DNA of 64,000 nucleotides from Ornithodoros turicata (GCF_037126465.1 NC_088201.1:197602403-197666402); one strand, 5' to 3'. Positions 1 to 12,400 are shown, counted from the stretch's first letter. Notes: a model not told the origin generated them from the letters alone. Numbers and translations: made by a program.

Positions 1-464
1 AGCTACCACGTGCAATTCCACTCGAAAGTGGTCGTCTCGTTGAATCCTTTATAATGGACACCAACGTTCAAGTTTGCACAACGACATAAAGTAAACCAAC
101 GACGACAACAACAACAAGTAAATTAGCGTCAATGATAATATGGGGCCAAACTTTAGACTCAAAAAGCAAACCAATAACACTGGAAAGTAATAATAAAATA
201 TAAAACAAATAAAATATCGTCTTGTTTCCAAGCGTGATTACAGCAACCATTGCGACCATGAGAATTTAAGAAAAAATATTCTGTTAGTTTATAACGCGTG
301 GATTTTCCTCACTTAACATTCTCCCCAGTGCTCCAAGGGTGGCTGTTGTCGCGCTCGGAAAGGCTGACGGAAGCTGTACATTATCAACTATTAAAATTGA
401 CTGAGTATGAAATGAAATCATTAACCCCTGGTAAATTATCCCAATGGACTTCTCCCTGCTTGTA
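1..464. other. no recognisable feature
   Basis: No coding, RNA or repeat signature was recognised. Short open frames on the minus strand are low-complexity hydrophobic translations without family resemblance. Confidence 0.4.
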
Positions 465-735
465 AACAAATGACGTCATCGTGGTTGACAGCGCCACCAA
501 TTTGGTAGAGTTGAACTACGCTGCAAGCCAAGGGCGAACAAGGTCGCGCTCGAAAGCCATGGTGTCCAGAAGATTACAATGATCCCCAAAGGGGACGCGA
601 CCTCCGGTCCTACTTGTCTTTCAATTGGAAGCAGTGAACAAGTGCACATTAGTGGAGCCCAGCCCTTCCCATTCCGATTTGTTTCGGTTTCAGTGTGTTT
701 GTCAACGTCATGATGACGTTCCTCGGGTAGAGGTC
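465..735 (+). repeat. dispersed repeat family R1, copy 1
   Basis: This segment is clearly similar to the reverse complement of 31385-31680. Shared landmarks in the same order are a 'CCAATTTGGTA' block, a 'CGCGAC...TTCGGTCCTACTT' block, 'GAACAAGTGC', 'CCGATTTGTTTCGGT' and 'GTCATGATGAC'. Similarity runs over about 250 bp with many substitutions and small indels, as expected of an old dispersed repeat. No transposase, RT or clear pol III boxes were recognised, so it is unclassified (SINE, LTR fragment or MITE are all possible). Confidence 0.6.
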
Positions 736-3700
736 TATTTTTTTATTTATGTTGATACCTCACGTGCCCTCAAGGGGGAGTTGTGTGTGTGGGGAAGGGA
801 ACATGAACAAATATACACCACAGGAGAAGCAAACGAAAAAAAAAAACATTGCAAAATCATTTTGAGTCGAAATATGAGATGACGACAAGGAAATTATATA
901 CCAATACTGTCAGCTACCTGGCTGCGAAAAATTCAAAAGTCGGCTACGATAGGCTGAGGAAGGTTGTTCCAAGCAATGATGGTTTTGGGGAAGAAGGAAA
1001 ATTGGAAACGGCATGTACGACATGGATTGTGTTCCATGTGGTCGATCAGTGTGAAGCCATAGATGCTTACACATCCAGACTCTACTTATCGAGAATAAAG
1101 TGCAGATAACGATGGCAGATGATTCCAAGCTACAATACAATGCAATTTGCAACATATAATAGCAGTATTGTTAGGTTGACATTGAGATTCAAGGCTTTAA
1201 AGGCTCGTCAAGAAAAGTATTCACGAGGGACGCAGGCAGGGATGAAAGTTGCGAAAGCGATAACGATGGTGATGCAGATGAGACTATTTCCTGCACGCAA
1301 CACTCGCATCATAATTATGTTTTCGAGTTAAATAAAGCTAAAGCATCTAACATAACAATATGTATGCTGCTTAATTTAGACAAGCCGATGCAAATAGTCT
1401 GTGCACAAGTTTGACGAGCAAATGTTCGTCTTTTCCTAGCACAATGTCCACCTGCTGTTTAGCTGAGTGGGCATAGTGAGTGTTAATATACTGTAGCAGC
1501 TGCAGTTTGTGTAGCTGGCATTTATAGCTGCTTGTCTGTGCCACGCTTTTGCCTGAGATCGCTACGTCTGACCCGAAGATTTGTTCTTCCGCATTATAAA
1601 CGTCCCCGGATGCCAGTAATATCATTCCCTTTTCGATATCGCTGCTTGAAAAGTTGCAATAACTTACGAACACCCTGCAACGCGCCTAACAACGCGCAAA
1701 CATATGTGAACCATACCAACGAAACGGCATGCTACAGGAAATGTTTGCACATAATTCTCGCAAGAGGCGCTGAAGGCCAAGGAGCGGAAGTGCCGGCTGT
1801 GAAACGCATCGTCCCTATGCGAGCTGTGCTGATGCAAATATTTACCTTCTGTCCAACATGTGTCACTCCTATAAGCACTCTTTACAGGGAACCTTTTGTT
1901 CTATACACATCTTCACACCGATCCTTATAAGAAGGCCACACAGCCACAACTTTTTACATGATCATTGGTCACCACTGGGGAACAGTATCTCAGGGGAAAA
2001 AATCGTCGCGTCTCAGATGCAAAGAGGAAAAGAAACACAGTCGATCCATTTCTGCGTCCGACGGAAATGCGTTAGCAACTTGAAAACCGCGTTCACGAAG
2101 TTTGCACGAAGGGTGCCGGCTGTGCTCTCTGTGGTTTTTCCTGGGTTTTCCTCACACGCTTTCAGACATATGTGGGCACAGTTCCCTTAGAAGTCGGCCC
2201 AGGACGGACATTCCTAAAGGGCGTCAGTCGTGACGTTGCCCACCTACGTGAGGCTGACAACGGCAAGCCCTTTCACCATCACCACCACCAGCGTTCAGGA
2301 ACTCGCAACTGCTCAAGATGAGTCCCAGGGAGGAGTCTAGTAATTAATTAAACGATAAATACTTAATAAATAATAATAATAAATAATAATAAATATTATA
2401 TATTACATAATAAATAAATTTAATGGTTTAATAATAATTAAGTAATATTAAATCTATAAATATTAATAAATTAATTAAATAACACAATTCAGTACGAACT
2501 GCGGATCGTGTTCAGAATTGTGAAGAAAGCGCAAGGTTGAAGTGATGGAACTTTATCAGGGTATTCCTACGGTATGCTCACTACAAAGTTTACGTAGTTA
2601 CGCTTTTGCTGGACAGTCTAGGAACACTAATCGCAGTCCGTTTCTGTCTGTCTCTTCAACACGGTTTAAGGGTTCAACACAGTGTGTACGTGTGTGTGTT
2701 CGTCCGTTATTTGCTTAGTCCTTTGTCATCCTTGTGTTTACTTCTTCGTGTGCTTCATATTAACCATAGCCGCGTCGGAAATTCCATTCTGACATACCAG
2801 AAAGGAATGGAAATGCTTTCGGCGTACTGGAGAGGGAGTTGCAACAACGTGACGACTGTAAGGAGTACGCCTCCTTGAAACTGAATGTCGTTCACCACAG
2901 CTGAAGTGTTGGTACAGTGACGTGGTCTTGCCTCAGCTGTAGTTCCAGGTTTGCCAATTAAATAACACATATGTTCCAGTGGCAATTATTTGTTTCTTTC
3001 ATTTGTTGTGCATGTGAATCTGTAAATATAGTGATCACGCGCTTTTCGACACTGGATGCATTTAGATGGATTACGTATATTGTAGCTCTATGTTGCGAGT
3101 ATGCGTTGTGCACTGATGCGAGCTCATTTTGAGCACCATTTGTTCTGTAGAGTCTGTGAATAGGCGGGCATCTTAGAGACAGCCATGGCTGGCCAAACTG
3201 TAACTTTTACGTCGGTGTGGCGGTTAGGAGACAGTAACCTCTATTTATAGGTGATCTGTGTAACGTGTGTAGAGGGCATTGTCCATAGGTTACAGGGTAA
3301 CTTCTGACATAGACGGTAAATATTTTGATTTTTTTTCCTTTACTAAAAGGTACCAGATTTAGAGTGTAGTCGTGACGATGTCCACTTGAGTGCGGCCTAC
3401 AACGGCAAGCTACCTCGACCCTTCCCCCTGTCCCCCACACACACTTGAAAACCGCTTTGGGAAGCGTGCACCCTTCGCAAACGCTACACAACCCTTCATA
3501 ACGACCTTACACAATGCTAACTCAAGACAGCATTTGCAGCCAAACAATCCTTTCGGGCTTCCTTAGATGCAGCTTGCTGGCGGCAGCTTAACGAAGCTAC
3601 AATAAAAGTCTATTGTAGCGGAAAACTCACGTGACCTCCGGCGTTGGCCAATGACTTAGGACTTGCCACCCGTTCTCTTTCTTTCTTTTTTTTCCTTCTT

Positions 3701-4706
3701 CTGATTATATAGCCAAGGACGTTGAATTACGTAGCGCGTTTCTCTTGCTCTACTCTCCTTCTTTCCGCTTTGCTTTTATCGTTTTCCCGTTTCTCTCTTT
3801 CGTTGCTTTTCGTTTCGCGTTTGTTCAAATGCAGTGGGAGCTGCAGAGAAGGCGACGGATCCTCGGCTGTTTTTGTCACTTTAAATATTTTGATTTGGGA
3901 AGTATACATTTACGTAAGCAACACACACACACAGCTTTCTTGCAGTAACGCAAACGACATGGCATTAGTATTGCTCCGGAATTTGCTCGAAGAAGCCTGA
4001 CGACGTGGGACGGTCTCCTGCAAGGACTGTAATCCTGCTACTGGGGCTGGAGCTCAGAGGCTGCAATATTAAAATTAGGGTTAAAGGACGTCTTCCACAG
4101 GTAGTTATCCTGCTTGATGACAATACACTTGCCATCTTGCAGACGGATGCGCCCAATCTTGATGTCAGTATATTATTTGCCCACTGCTGGCAATACAGTA
4201 CATTACCTGGCAAGGTCGACGGCGCGGTATCGCTTGTGGTGATGTTCCAGCAAATTTGTTCTTAAAAACTTGGCTTTATGGCGCTGCTTCTGGGAAGATT
4301 TCACTGTTAAAAATGCCCGAAATTTATTATGCAACGAGCCGCCAGGTGTAACATAAGCGCGCAATTATAGGACATTACTGTCACGTGTACCTTTTAGGGT
4401 TTATCTCTGCTCCCAACAGTCTTGTTAACGGGTCTGTGGCAAAGGAAGCCTTCCTGGCTCGACGCAATATTTCACAGAATCATGCTCCCGCCCTCTCCCA
4501 CCCCCACCACACACACACCAGCTTAACATTTTTCCGTTATTATTCGGTTATTGGAGCGCACCACGAAATATCTGGTTAAATTTCGTGCGCTCATTATAGT
4601 GTACTTTGCGCTGACATTGCATCCAAATGGTAAGACAAGTAACGCGAAGCTATGAAACTTATTTAATTTCTTGACGACCACTATATACTAAAAAAATCTT
4701 ACGCCT
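736..4706. other. anonymous AT-rich DNA, no gene recognised
   Basis: About 4 kb without a coding region I can support. Open frames are short, lack domain resemblance and overlap on both strands. The stretch holds homopurine/pyrimidine tracts (around 3675-3705), short CA runs (about 3920 and 4510) and the A/T island listed separately at 2336-2490. Confidence 0.4.
2336..2490. repeat. A/T-only low-complexity island
   Basis: Roughly 150 bp are almost entirely A and T, built of irregular AATAAT/TAAT/ATTAATT steps. This is simple-sequence DNA rather than a gene. Confidence 0.8.
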
Positions 4707-5030
4707 ACACTCTTTAAAAAAAAGGTGTACTTTAACTCATTTTTCTCGCCACATGTGTCACTTCCTTTTGGATAGTGCAGTTACTCTAAAAAAAGTAGTC
4801 TCATCACTCCCTTTAGGGAGTGGGGCTACGGTTTAACTCCCTGCTGGAGTGCATTACTGCTCCCCGGTAGGGAGTAATGTTACTCCCTTCAGGGAGTGAG
4901 GAGACTCCTTTTTGAGATTAATTGCACTCTCCAAAAGGGAGTGATATATGTGACAAGAAAAATGAGCTAAAGTACACCCAGTTTTACAGTAGTACAGTAG
5001 TAGTTTAGTACAGTCTTTTTTAAAGAGTGT
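4707..5030. mobile_element. palindromic MITE
   Basis: The ends are ACACTCTTTAAA at 4707 and its reverse complement TTTAAAGAGTGT ending at 5030. Further inside, the arms keep pairing: the segment with 'GGTGTACTTTAACTCATTTTT' pairs with 'AAAAATGAGCTAAAGTACACC', and the centre is built of repeated ACTCCCTT/AAGGGAGT palindromes. The whole 324 bp could fold into one long imperfect hairpin. There is no coding capacity. This is the architecture of a non-autonomous TIR element; the superfamily is unknown because no clean target duplication is visible. Confidence 0.7.
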
Positions 5031-5205
5031 CGAGTACTGAAGGCAGAACCTGTACTGACGCTTTAAAAGGCAATAAAACAAGAAAAGTAGTCGTGTACAT
5101 TAGATTAGTTTGTGAAGTACAAAGTGCATTAACAAGGTACCTGCGGGTATTCCAGTGATTCAATCTCATGACCAGCTCGTAAGAGATGACCAACGCTATA
5201 TACCC

Positions 5206-5345
5206 TCAAAGCTCTTTTGGCCTTTTTTGGACTTCGATCCTTATTTCTGAAGGGGCTGATTATTTCATTCCCCGCATCATCACCCCCAATGGGATAGAGT
5301 ATCGATCCTGGCGATGAAACTCCCCATTCATCATCTCACAATAAA
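5206..5345 (+). repeat. dispersed repeat family R2, copy 1
   Basis: Shares 'CTCAAAGCTCTTTTGG', then 'TTTTGGACT', then 'GGGATAGAGTATCG...GCGATGAAACTCCC' in the same order and orientation with 30347-30480 (there 'GGGGTAGAGTATCG...GCAATGAAACTCCC'). Unclassified dispersed repeat. Confidence 0.6.
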
Positions 5346-6170
5346 ATATTTTGTGTTGTTATTGTTTCGTTGTGAAGCGACAGAAGGTAGACAAAGACGG
5401 AGGACGAAAAAATACAGTCGCACTATCAAAGGATTATTGACATTTGTTTCATCTTTCGTGTACGTCAACCTCTCGTCGCTCACAAAGGAAACCTACCAAC
5501 CAGCCCAAATATTATCTTGTTAGAACTGTCTTCCCCACGACAGGAGTGAAGCAGGCGACGAACGACAGAACCATACCCGCCACGTGGAGTTTTCACACTC
5601 GCATGGAGTCCCGCTATACAAGAAAGCCGTGAAGTGTCGAATATCAGGACATAGAAGGTACGCAAAACGCCGTGACCAGAGTGGAAGGGTCCAGGGAGGG
5701 CGTTTTTTGAATTCCGTGTTAGCGCCGCGAAGCGACTGTGGCTATGAATGAGGTACAGACATGGGCAGATGGAGAGACGACAGCAGGAAGGTAGTAAGAG
5801 ACTGGGAGTTAGTAGGAGTCCTCGGTCGACTTCTAGGGGAACCGCGTCGTCACTCGTCAGGAAGGTGTGCCTGAAAAGCGAGGGAAAACCTCACACAGTA
5901 TAGCTGATACCCGGATTAGAAAGTAGTATAAGTGGGTGTCCAATACGGACCCTAGGTGCCTGGTTTGAACCCCCACAGCGTCTGGGCCGACTTCACTCGC
6001 GTATTTTTTTTCCAGCGCGCGGCGGGCAGCACGTGTGCGGAGGGTTGTCCGCGCGCTTATAACATGCATAGACATGCAAAGAAGGGTCATGCACAAAAAG
6101 TACAAGTGAAAATATATTATATTTATAACATATAAATATATAATATTTGAGTATATGATATATTATTAAT
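5346..6170. other. no gene recognised
   Basis: No domain or RNA gene is supportable here. A 'GGTTTGAACCCCC' motif at about 5960 resembles a tRNA B-box but no matching acceptor stem or A-box was found. The right edge (6115-6170) is A/T rich and abuts the Polinton end. Confidence 0.4.
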
Positions 6171-6173
6171 GTC

Positions 6174-6310
6174 AATTGTAATGCCAATCAAGTTGAAATA
6201 TATTTATTAAAGCCAATCGTGCTGGGAATCGTGCCAGTTGTGATGCCAATCACGTAAAAGAGAAAAACCCAGATGAAAAACCTTCACGACCTGTAACAGA
6301 AGAAACACAA
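6174..6310 (+). repeat. Polinton left terminal inverted repeat
   Basis: Positions 6213-6310 match the reverse complement of 18193-18290, including the inner block CCTTCACGACCTGTAACAG followed by AAGAAACACAA. The outer part consists of short sub-repeats built on 'ATTGTGATGCCAATCA'; a further outer copy lies at 6174-6190, separated by an A/T insertion absent on the right. Sub-repeats at the termini are known in Polintons. Confidence 0.85.
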
Positions 6311-6331
6311 TGCACATAATAAAGAATATAC

Positions 6332-9300
6332 TTACTCATTACCAATTTCACAGCTTCCATATGGGTATGAGTCAATGACATTAAAGAGGTATCTCTTATG
6401 ATCATAGGGCGTGAGTGCAAGCTTAGTTGTTTCCACTGTATACATGCGTTGGCGCTTACTACATATGGTCCTTTGTGGATGACTTACCTTCACCCTATTA
6501 AACAAAACATCTTTATATACATCGTGATGCAATTCCTTACGAGCAATACTTTTCTTAACACGTTTTGGTCTAGCAATTTGACTATCGTCACTCAATCGGA
6601 TAGAATACATTTTTGCTTTCAAAGCAACCACCTCTTCAATTATCCTACCTCCAGTCTCATCCTTGAAGCGGAACAATGCCCCATTATTCTTATTACTATA
6701 GAGTGGATGATCAGTGGGATAGGATGAAAGATCAAGGTGATCATCTGCAATCTTTTTGATTTCCTCTTCATACTCTGACATATGAAACACACCAATGATA
6801 GAATCGGTATCCGAATACATGATGGTAATGGGACAGTTCAACTTTTGCAAGAGAGTGCAATAGACAAGTTCGTACATTATCAACTTACTGTAATCTAAAA
6901 TACAAAAAGAAATCTGCAATAGAAAGCTACATTTTACCTTCCTTTTCTTCATCTCATACAACACACAATTCTCTGACAAAATTTCAAATCGAATGCAGTC
7001 GTTCGAGGAACTATATCTTCAGGATCTTCTTTGGTGAATGCTATCTTAATTGATCTAAATCGCCTGGGGGAAAGCAAACATCGACCGTACAAAGAGTTAC
7101 AGTTCATTTTATATGTTTCCTTCTCAAATCCGTTTGTGCTGCAATGCGTCGCTGAATGTTCATTTTAATGTACGGACCAAAGACCCTACCCTGAAGAAAT
7201 TTCAACACTCTATGAATTTTGCTCACACGCATACCTAACTTGCAATATAGACTCAGCAAATGATAATGCACAACTTACTCTGTCTTATCATTACAAGTGA
7301 GAAGTAACTTACCTTCTGCTGCAGGTTTGGAATTCAACTGATCTTTTAGAGACAACTGGTACTCTCACAACCAGCTCTCGTCACCCATATGCTTCACTGG
7401 CGCTAGTGGGAAATACCTGGTCTTCTGGTGTAGGTTCGGCTCGTAAACGAGGTCGCACAAGTAAATGTAGCCATACTCTGCATCCTGAGGATGGTTAATA
7501 TGTGTCCAAGCTCGAAAATTCGGATTCGGGCACCCACTGGAATCTTCCAATAGGCAATGGCAATGTTTGGCAACTGGCATAAAGACTGTTTGCATCCCAA
7601 TAGGAGATGTAACTGTGTGGTTTCTGAGGGTCAAAGTTTGCATAATATTTCTTACTGGCAGCAGCATACCTCAATCCTTGCTGGCAAATACCGCCTCTAA
7701 TAGATGACTCAATGGTTCTATACATATATTCATCTGTAAGCAACTCGATCTCGGCCTTTGTATACTTGAGGGCAGCCTGCCAACTGAATCCGGGTAGACT
7801 GACAAAATGCAGCACTTCTAAGCCATATGTCTTCATAGAAAGCTGTTTAAAATGCTGCATAACAACTAACAGGAGCAGGACGTCACATTCCAGATAGATC
7901 AAAGTATAATCTGTCAATGTCTTGCAATCAAAATGATTGTATGTTTCCCGAGGAAAAGCATAGTCATCGTTGCTGATGTGTGTACCATTCAAATCATCAT
8001 AAAAACCCTCCTTGGTCGGCAGGTATTCTTCATTCTAGACTTGAAAGCTTTTGATCCAGGAATAAAGGTACACACCTTTTCAAGTTAAATGTGCAAAGTC
8101 ATTACCATACACCTGCTGTAGGCACTTAAATGCATCAATTCCTTCCGACACTTTTAAACTATCTACCAAGCAAGAAAGGGTGTGATGTCTCTGAATATGA
8201 GATTCCCATGTTCAAAATTCCGAATCTTCTCAGAACTCGTCGCGATGAGCTTTGGCGGTCGCTTCCACTTCAAAGCATGGAAGCAATGCAGTAGGAAACT
8301 GATGTCATACTGAAGGTTGTGGATGAGCACTGGAATTTGTAACCCCTTGTACACTTTTCACAAAAAATCTACATTTCTTACCAAACAAGGTACTGAAATT
8401 CTTTATACCAAAAAAAGTGATTATCAAATTCCCATAATTGCACTTTATCGTTAAACGCGAGACGCAGAACACGGGAATTGTGAATACTTCCATCCTGATA
8501 GGAGTACACATACACTTCAATTTGGTTCCGTTCTTCAAATCCTGCAATCTCCGAATACGATACCGGACCGTCGGGCCACCATTTGACTCTAGCCAATGGA
8601 TTCGAATCGATATCAACCACATACTTGCAATATGTTTTGCATTCACTTGCTTTTTTTCTTTGAGGATGCAACAGTGCTAAAGTATTGTACTTGAAACACT
8701 CATTGTCGGGGCATTTTACCTTTGTGAGTGTTCTCTTTCTTTTTTTCAATTCGATAGGAATTACAGTGCCACAGCCAATCTTCTTTTTTTCGATCCTGCT
8801 TATGTTCAATTCGATTTCGGACATGTCCCAAGAGACATAACCGCTACCTTCACCCTGATAATTTTCCAGGTTGCGGGATAACTCACTAATCATTTTATTT
8901 AGCACAACCATTATATCTCCGAGACTATGAGTTTCACGCTGCACGGAACTTAGAAAAGCAAAGTGGCTGCTCATCGAATCGCCAACTTGCTTCACCATCA
9001 ATATTTTCATGCGCATAAAAAATTTAAATGGTATGGGGTACTGTTGTAATATGAAAACTATATCGTGCCGGCAATGTATCAGGTATTCGAACGAATCCTC
9101 AACAAAGTCGTCCTACGGTGACGCCAACAGGACGTAACGTCCAACGTATCCTTCAAAGGCCACAGCGGATTCAATGAACGGAAAGTATAGTACGCTAACA
9201 CCAGGATGAACCACCGAAACATGTTCCGCGAGATCGTTCAGAACAGGCTCTGGGCTATCTAGATTTTGCACGGCATCTGCCGGCGTATTATCACCAAGAC

Positions 9301-9480
9301 TCTATCCATCAAAACCTGATCAAATTCTAAGCCCCACTCTTCATCAAACAAAGCAGGATCTAAATTTGGAACGTTAGCTTCCTCCTCCATACGACGAATT
9401 ACCTCCTCAACGCAATTGTACCCACAGATTCCACAGCGAGAGACTAGAACAGACATTCTGTAAATTAAAATAAGAACAAT
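6332..9480 (-). pseudogene. Polinton protein-primed DNA polymerase B, frameshifted
   Basis: Polymerase B would replicate the element by protein priming. Reading on the minus strand: the N-terminal domain (about 9480-8380) contains the family landmark 'DNECFKYNTLALLHP' at about 8700. An exonuclease segment follows at 8354-8163 ('IHNLQYD', corresponding to the HNLxxYD exonuclease motif). The palm segment at 7992-7495 carries 'LECDVLLL', 'GGICQQGLRYA' and 'DANSLYA' (the metal-binding motif A region). The C-terminal palm at 6979-6332 carries 'YSDTDS', the invariant motif C, and 'LKAKMYSI', the K-x-Y motif. The fragments lie in different frames with stops between them, and a plausible intron (GTAAGT...TTTACAG) lies near 9440-9500. 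I conclude an inactivated gene; unrecognised introns could account for some of the breaks. Confidence 0.85.
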
Positions 9481-9719
9481 AAGCAAGATACAGACTTACT
9501 CTTCAAAGATCTCGGCACCACCTCAAAACAAATTTTTGGAAAAGGAAACAAGCACTGCAACCGGGGCAACAGAACTTGGTGGCAAAAACAACCCATCGGC
9601 CACTATTTTATAGTAAATGTGGGCGGACCCGAAAATTGTATATAGACAATCGTTACCCAATGGCATACTGATAAAACCAATAGGCATTCTTTCCATCTCA
9701 TTCTCTCCCAAATCATCGA

Positions 9720-10383
9720 TGGAAACAGATGAGTGCTATTCACTCTCCCTGGAGGACTGTGAGTTTTAGAGCTTTTCTCCTCTCTTTCCAGTAACTTTAA
9801 GGAGATTTTTGTTTTAGATTACGAGTGCCTTCTGATATGAGACTTGCGCATTGTGCAAACATTGAGGACACCACGCAGAAGTTTATCTATACAAAATGGC
9901 GACCATCTGAGACAATGTCGCTGCGGGGGATTGATTTCAACGAAATCGTCAGACTGGCTAGATCCAAGTCATCAGGCCATATCTCGGATGCCATCCCAAC
10001 TCGGATTGTGTATGAACTCGGCTGAGATATTTCACTTGACTATACAGTGGATAATGTAAAAAGACCTGATGAAATTAAACTCGTACTTGAATTGCGACGG
10101 ACCTGAGAGTGATTTCACACTCATCTTGCAAAGTTTACCGTATCAACTCAAAACAAGACGCGGACAACTAAGGAAGAGACTATAAAAGTTTGTCGCCTTG
10201 AAATGTGACTTGTTAAGACGCTATCGTGATGGCGAACAGATTTCACCGACCCTTATCAATGCTTATTATATGAATTATTACATTCAGTATTCGCATTACA
10301 TCGTCCAGCGAAAAGAAGACGGCTCTCGCAAGATAGTGAGCCTGGAGGATTATCTTCAAACAGCTTGGAAATTGAATAAATGA
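9720..10383 (+). pseudogene. plus-strand Polinton gene of unknown function, broken
   Basis: Between the polymerase and protease genes, and opposite to them in orientation, lies a broken reading frame. A start-like segment at 9719 is followed by an open frame at 9825-10025, then pieces in other frames, then an open stretch at 10198-10383 ending in a stop. The last part encodes a charged, tyrosine-rich tail ('YYMNYYIQYSHYIVQRKEDG'). I recognise no family. Its location inside the Polinton and the absence of a competing minus-strand gene suggest an accessory gene, damaged by at least two frame changes. A donor-like GTGAGT at about 9769 and acceptor-like TTTTAG at about 9816 could also mean it is spliced. 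Confidence 0.45.
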
Positions 10384-10392
10384 GATAATTTT

Positions 10393-10827
10393 TTAAATGA
10401 CGTATTCCTCTTCAGTCATTCTTATTACATTGAGATCGTTGTGTACAAGGTTATTGTCAAATAATGACATAATACTTTTGAGTGAATAATTATTGCAAAG
10501 ACAAGAAGCAAATAGGGAAACAAAGAGGCCACAATGGGAGATGTAGAGACTCTGTATACACTTGTCACAATATTCGTCAATAGGTAGATCTAGCAGTTCC
10601 ACTTCAATTGGTGGTAGACCAAAGCTGTCCACGTAGATGAATCTATCATTTGGATCCATCATGTACAACAACCAATGCTCTCCCGGGCCGTCGTGTGGAT
10701 GCATATTAATGACAATGAAGCCTTCTTCTTGAAGTGGCGAAACTCTGTCGACAGCGTAGCTTCCTCGATATATTCTCACAGTTTGAGGATTCATTGAAAA
10801 CAGTAATTCGAGATCTAGAACATCCAT
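10393..10827 (-). CDS. adenain-like cysteine protease (Polinton PRO)
   Basis: An uninterrupted 144-codon frame. The family (C5/adenain, Ulp1-like fold) matures virion proteins in adenoviruses and Polintons. The catalytic layout is visible: a histidine in 'GEHWLLY' (about residues 50-56), an aspartate in 'YVDSFGLPP', a candidate oxyanion-hole glutamine in 'CIQSLY', and the nucleophile in 'HCGLFVSLF'. The order His-Asp-Gln-Cys and spacing fit the family. It is somewhat shorter than adenain (about 200 residues), with a compressed segment before the cysteine. The start Met at 10827 is the first in the frame and falls directly after the capsid gene's stop (10831), as in a compact viral gene block. 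This is one of the few Polinton genes here with no break. Confidence 0.8.
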   Translation of the reverse strand: MDVLDLELLFSMNPQTVRIYRGSYAVDRVSPLQEEGFIVINMHPHDGPGEHWLLYMMDPNDRFIYVDSFGLPPIEVELLDLPIDEYCDKCIQSLYISHCGLFVSLFASCLCNNYSLKSIMSLFDNNLVHNDLNVIRMTEEEYVI

Positions 10828-10830
10828 GAT

Positions 10831-12144
10831 TTAATCCAAATGAACTGCAAGGTCAGCACTGACTGTCAATATCTTGGGGCTCTCACTTATAAATATAACC
10901 GACACGGCGTGAGGCAATGGCTTTGCAAATTTAAGTTCAATTCTACAATTTCTCTTACGTATCGGATTAAAGTAGCCACCAATGGACTCGTCTGCACTGA
11001 GATTCCAATGCAATATCAATGAATTAGTTTTATAATTCTGATAACGTAGCTTGATGCTTCTATCATTCAGTTGAGATATTAAATCATAATAGCTTCCTCT
11101 GCATAGGTCATTGTCCCAATCGTATGAGAGTTGTTTTCGATGTCCATCAATTGGTAGTGTTACTGAACTCACATTGAAATGCTCAAAATTGAATGGACTC
11201 AGCTTGAAGTCACCCCGATAGGCGTCGGTCCGTGTCATAACCATTGAGATCCGACTGGAATGCGATCGGTGTATAGATTGTCGAAAATTCCATCCACTGA
11301 GCCAGCAGTTAATGTCTTAATTTTGCTCTCTAAACCTCGCATAGTATAACATGCTGGATGTTTCTTCAGTATAGACTGGTGAGAGAGGAATGTTGAGTTA
11401 CTGACTTTGACTTTACGTAATGACAATACTGCATTGTGTATCTTCATTTGATATTGATGCGTTTCTCCTGGACCAGTCTATAAGCAATTCACGTCGCTGG
11501 GGTGCACAGCAGACACCCTAACATCCAATCACGGTAATAATAGCTTAATTTGATCTGTCAAATCTGTATTAACACGCATGACAACTTCAAATAGTTTGCC
11601 ACGATTTGTTCTAGAAATGAGCGCTTTAGCAACATTTGAATTTGGATCATTTGCAGCATGTTCACCTTAATCATAAATATACACACCACAATCATCTAGT
11701 GTTTTGTGAAGATGCGTGTTGGTGTGGAGCAAAGTATCAAGCATAAATTGGTAGCAATTCAGACAATTTGACGATACTAATCGCTGATTGATATACACAT
11801 TAATATACTTCAACATTGCAGCTCCCAAGTTATTCACTGGGAATACAACATCGTCGACTACACCATCCGCCGTTCTTGTATACGGATCACTCCCGTCGCT
11901 TCTCAATATCTGCATAGTTCGTTTAATGTACATACTAGAAACACCAAGATAGAGATCAGATAAGTTGCTTATATTCCATTCAATCGTAGATCCGCCACCT
12001 GTAATTGTCGATACAGGGTAGAACAATTGGTTCTCGCATGATTCTATAGAAATTTGAGTGGGCGGGATTTGAAAAAGCTCACACTCCCCCTTCAAAACCA
12101 ATTCGGACTGGGTGTGGACTACGTTGACCATTGACATTTTTGCG
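10831..12144 (-). pseudogene. Polinton major capsid protein (double jelly-roll), frameshifted
   Basis: The N-terminal segment (from about 12144 down to 11667) has the family's opening landmark 'SELVLKGECELFQIPPTQ' and later 'PVNNLGAAMLKYINVYINQ', equivalent to the conserved PVNNxLHSLFxQVDVxLN region. A middle part around 11450-11650 is in another frame ('GKLFEVVMRVNTDL'). Segments at 11447-11235 ('VLSLRKVKVS') and 11244-10831 ('NPFNF'-like 'SPFNFEHFN', 'CRIELKFAKPLP') correspond to the second jelly roll and C-terminus. Together they cover a length close to a full capsid gene. At least two frame changes separate the pieces, so no continuous protein is encoded. Confidence 0.85.
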
Positions 12145-12224
12145 ACTGAATACAAATATAACCCTCTCCCTTGTTTTATTTTTAGGACTTGACAGACCAT
12201 TTAGATGTCGCCACTTATTTCCGT

Positions 12225-12400
12225 CCCCCCCCCCTCGCCGCCTCCGGCACTTCTTTCAAGGTGGAAGACTATGTGTCGCGACCTCCGACGCCTTAATCGC
12301 TGTTTCTTTCAAAGTGGACAACCCGTGTCGCGACCTCCGGCACCGATGCACCGCTTCTAATGGCTTTTTTTAAAGTGGACGGTCCTGTGTCGCGAACGCT
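12225..12400 (-). repeat. degenerate ~60-bp tandem copies derived from the neighbouring pX-like gene
   Basis: Three imperfect units recur ('TTTCAAGGTGGA...TGTGTCGCGACCTCCG', 'TTTCAAAGTGGAC...GTGTCGCGACCTCCG', 'TTTAAAGTGGAC...TGTGTCGCGAA'). The core 'GATGCACCGCTTCTAATGGC' in the last unit nearly matches 'GATGCACTGCTTCTAATGGC' at about 12594-12613 inside the adjacent gene. The array thus looks like local duplication of the part of that gene encoding an 'LKEAIRSSAS' helix. Confidence 0.6.

Noticed and set aside
5930..6010. tRNA gene or tRNA-derived SINE
   Set aside because: A B-box-like 'GGTTTGAACCCCC' is present, but no A-box at the right distance and no acceptor or anticodon stem could be paired.
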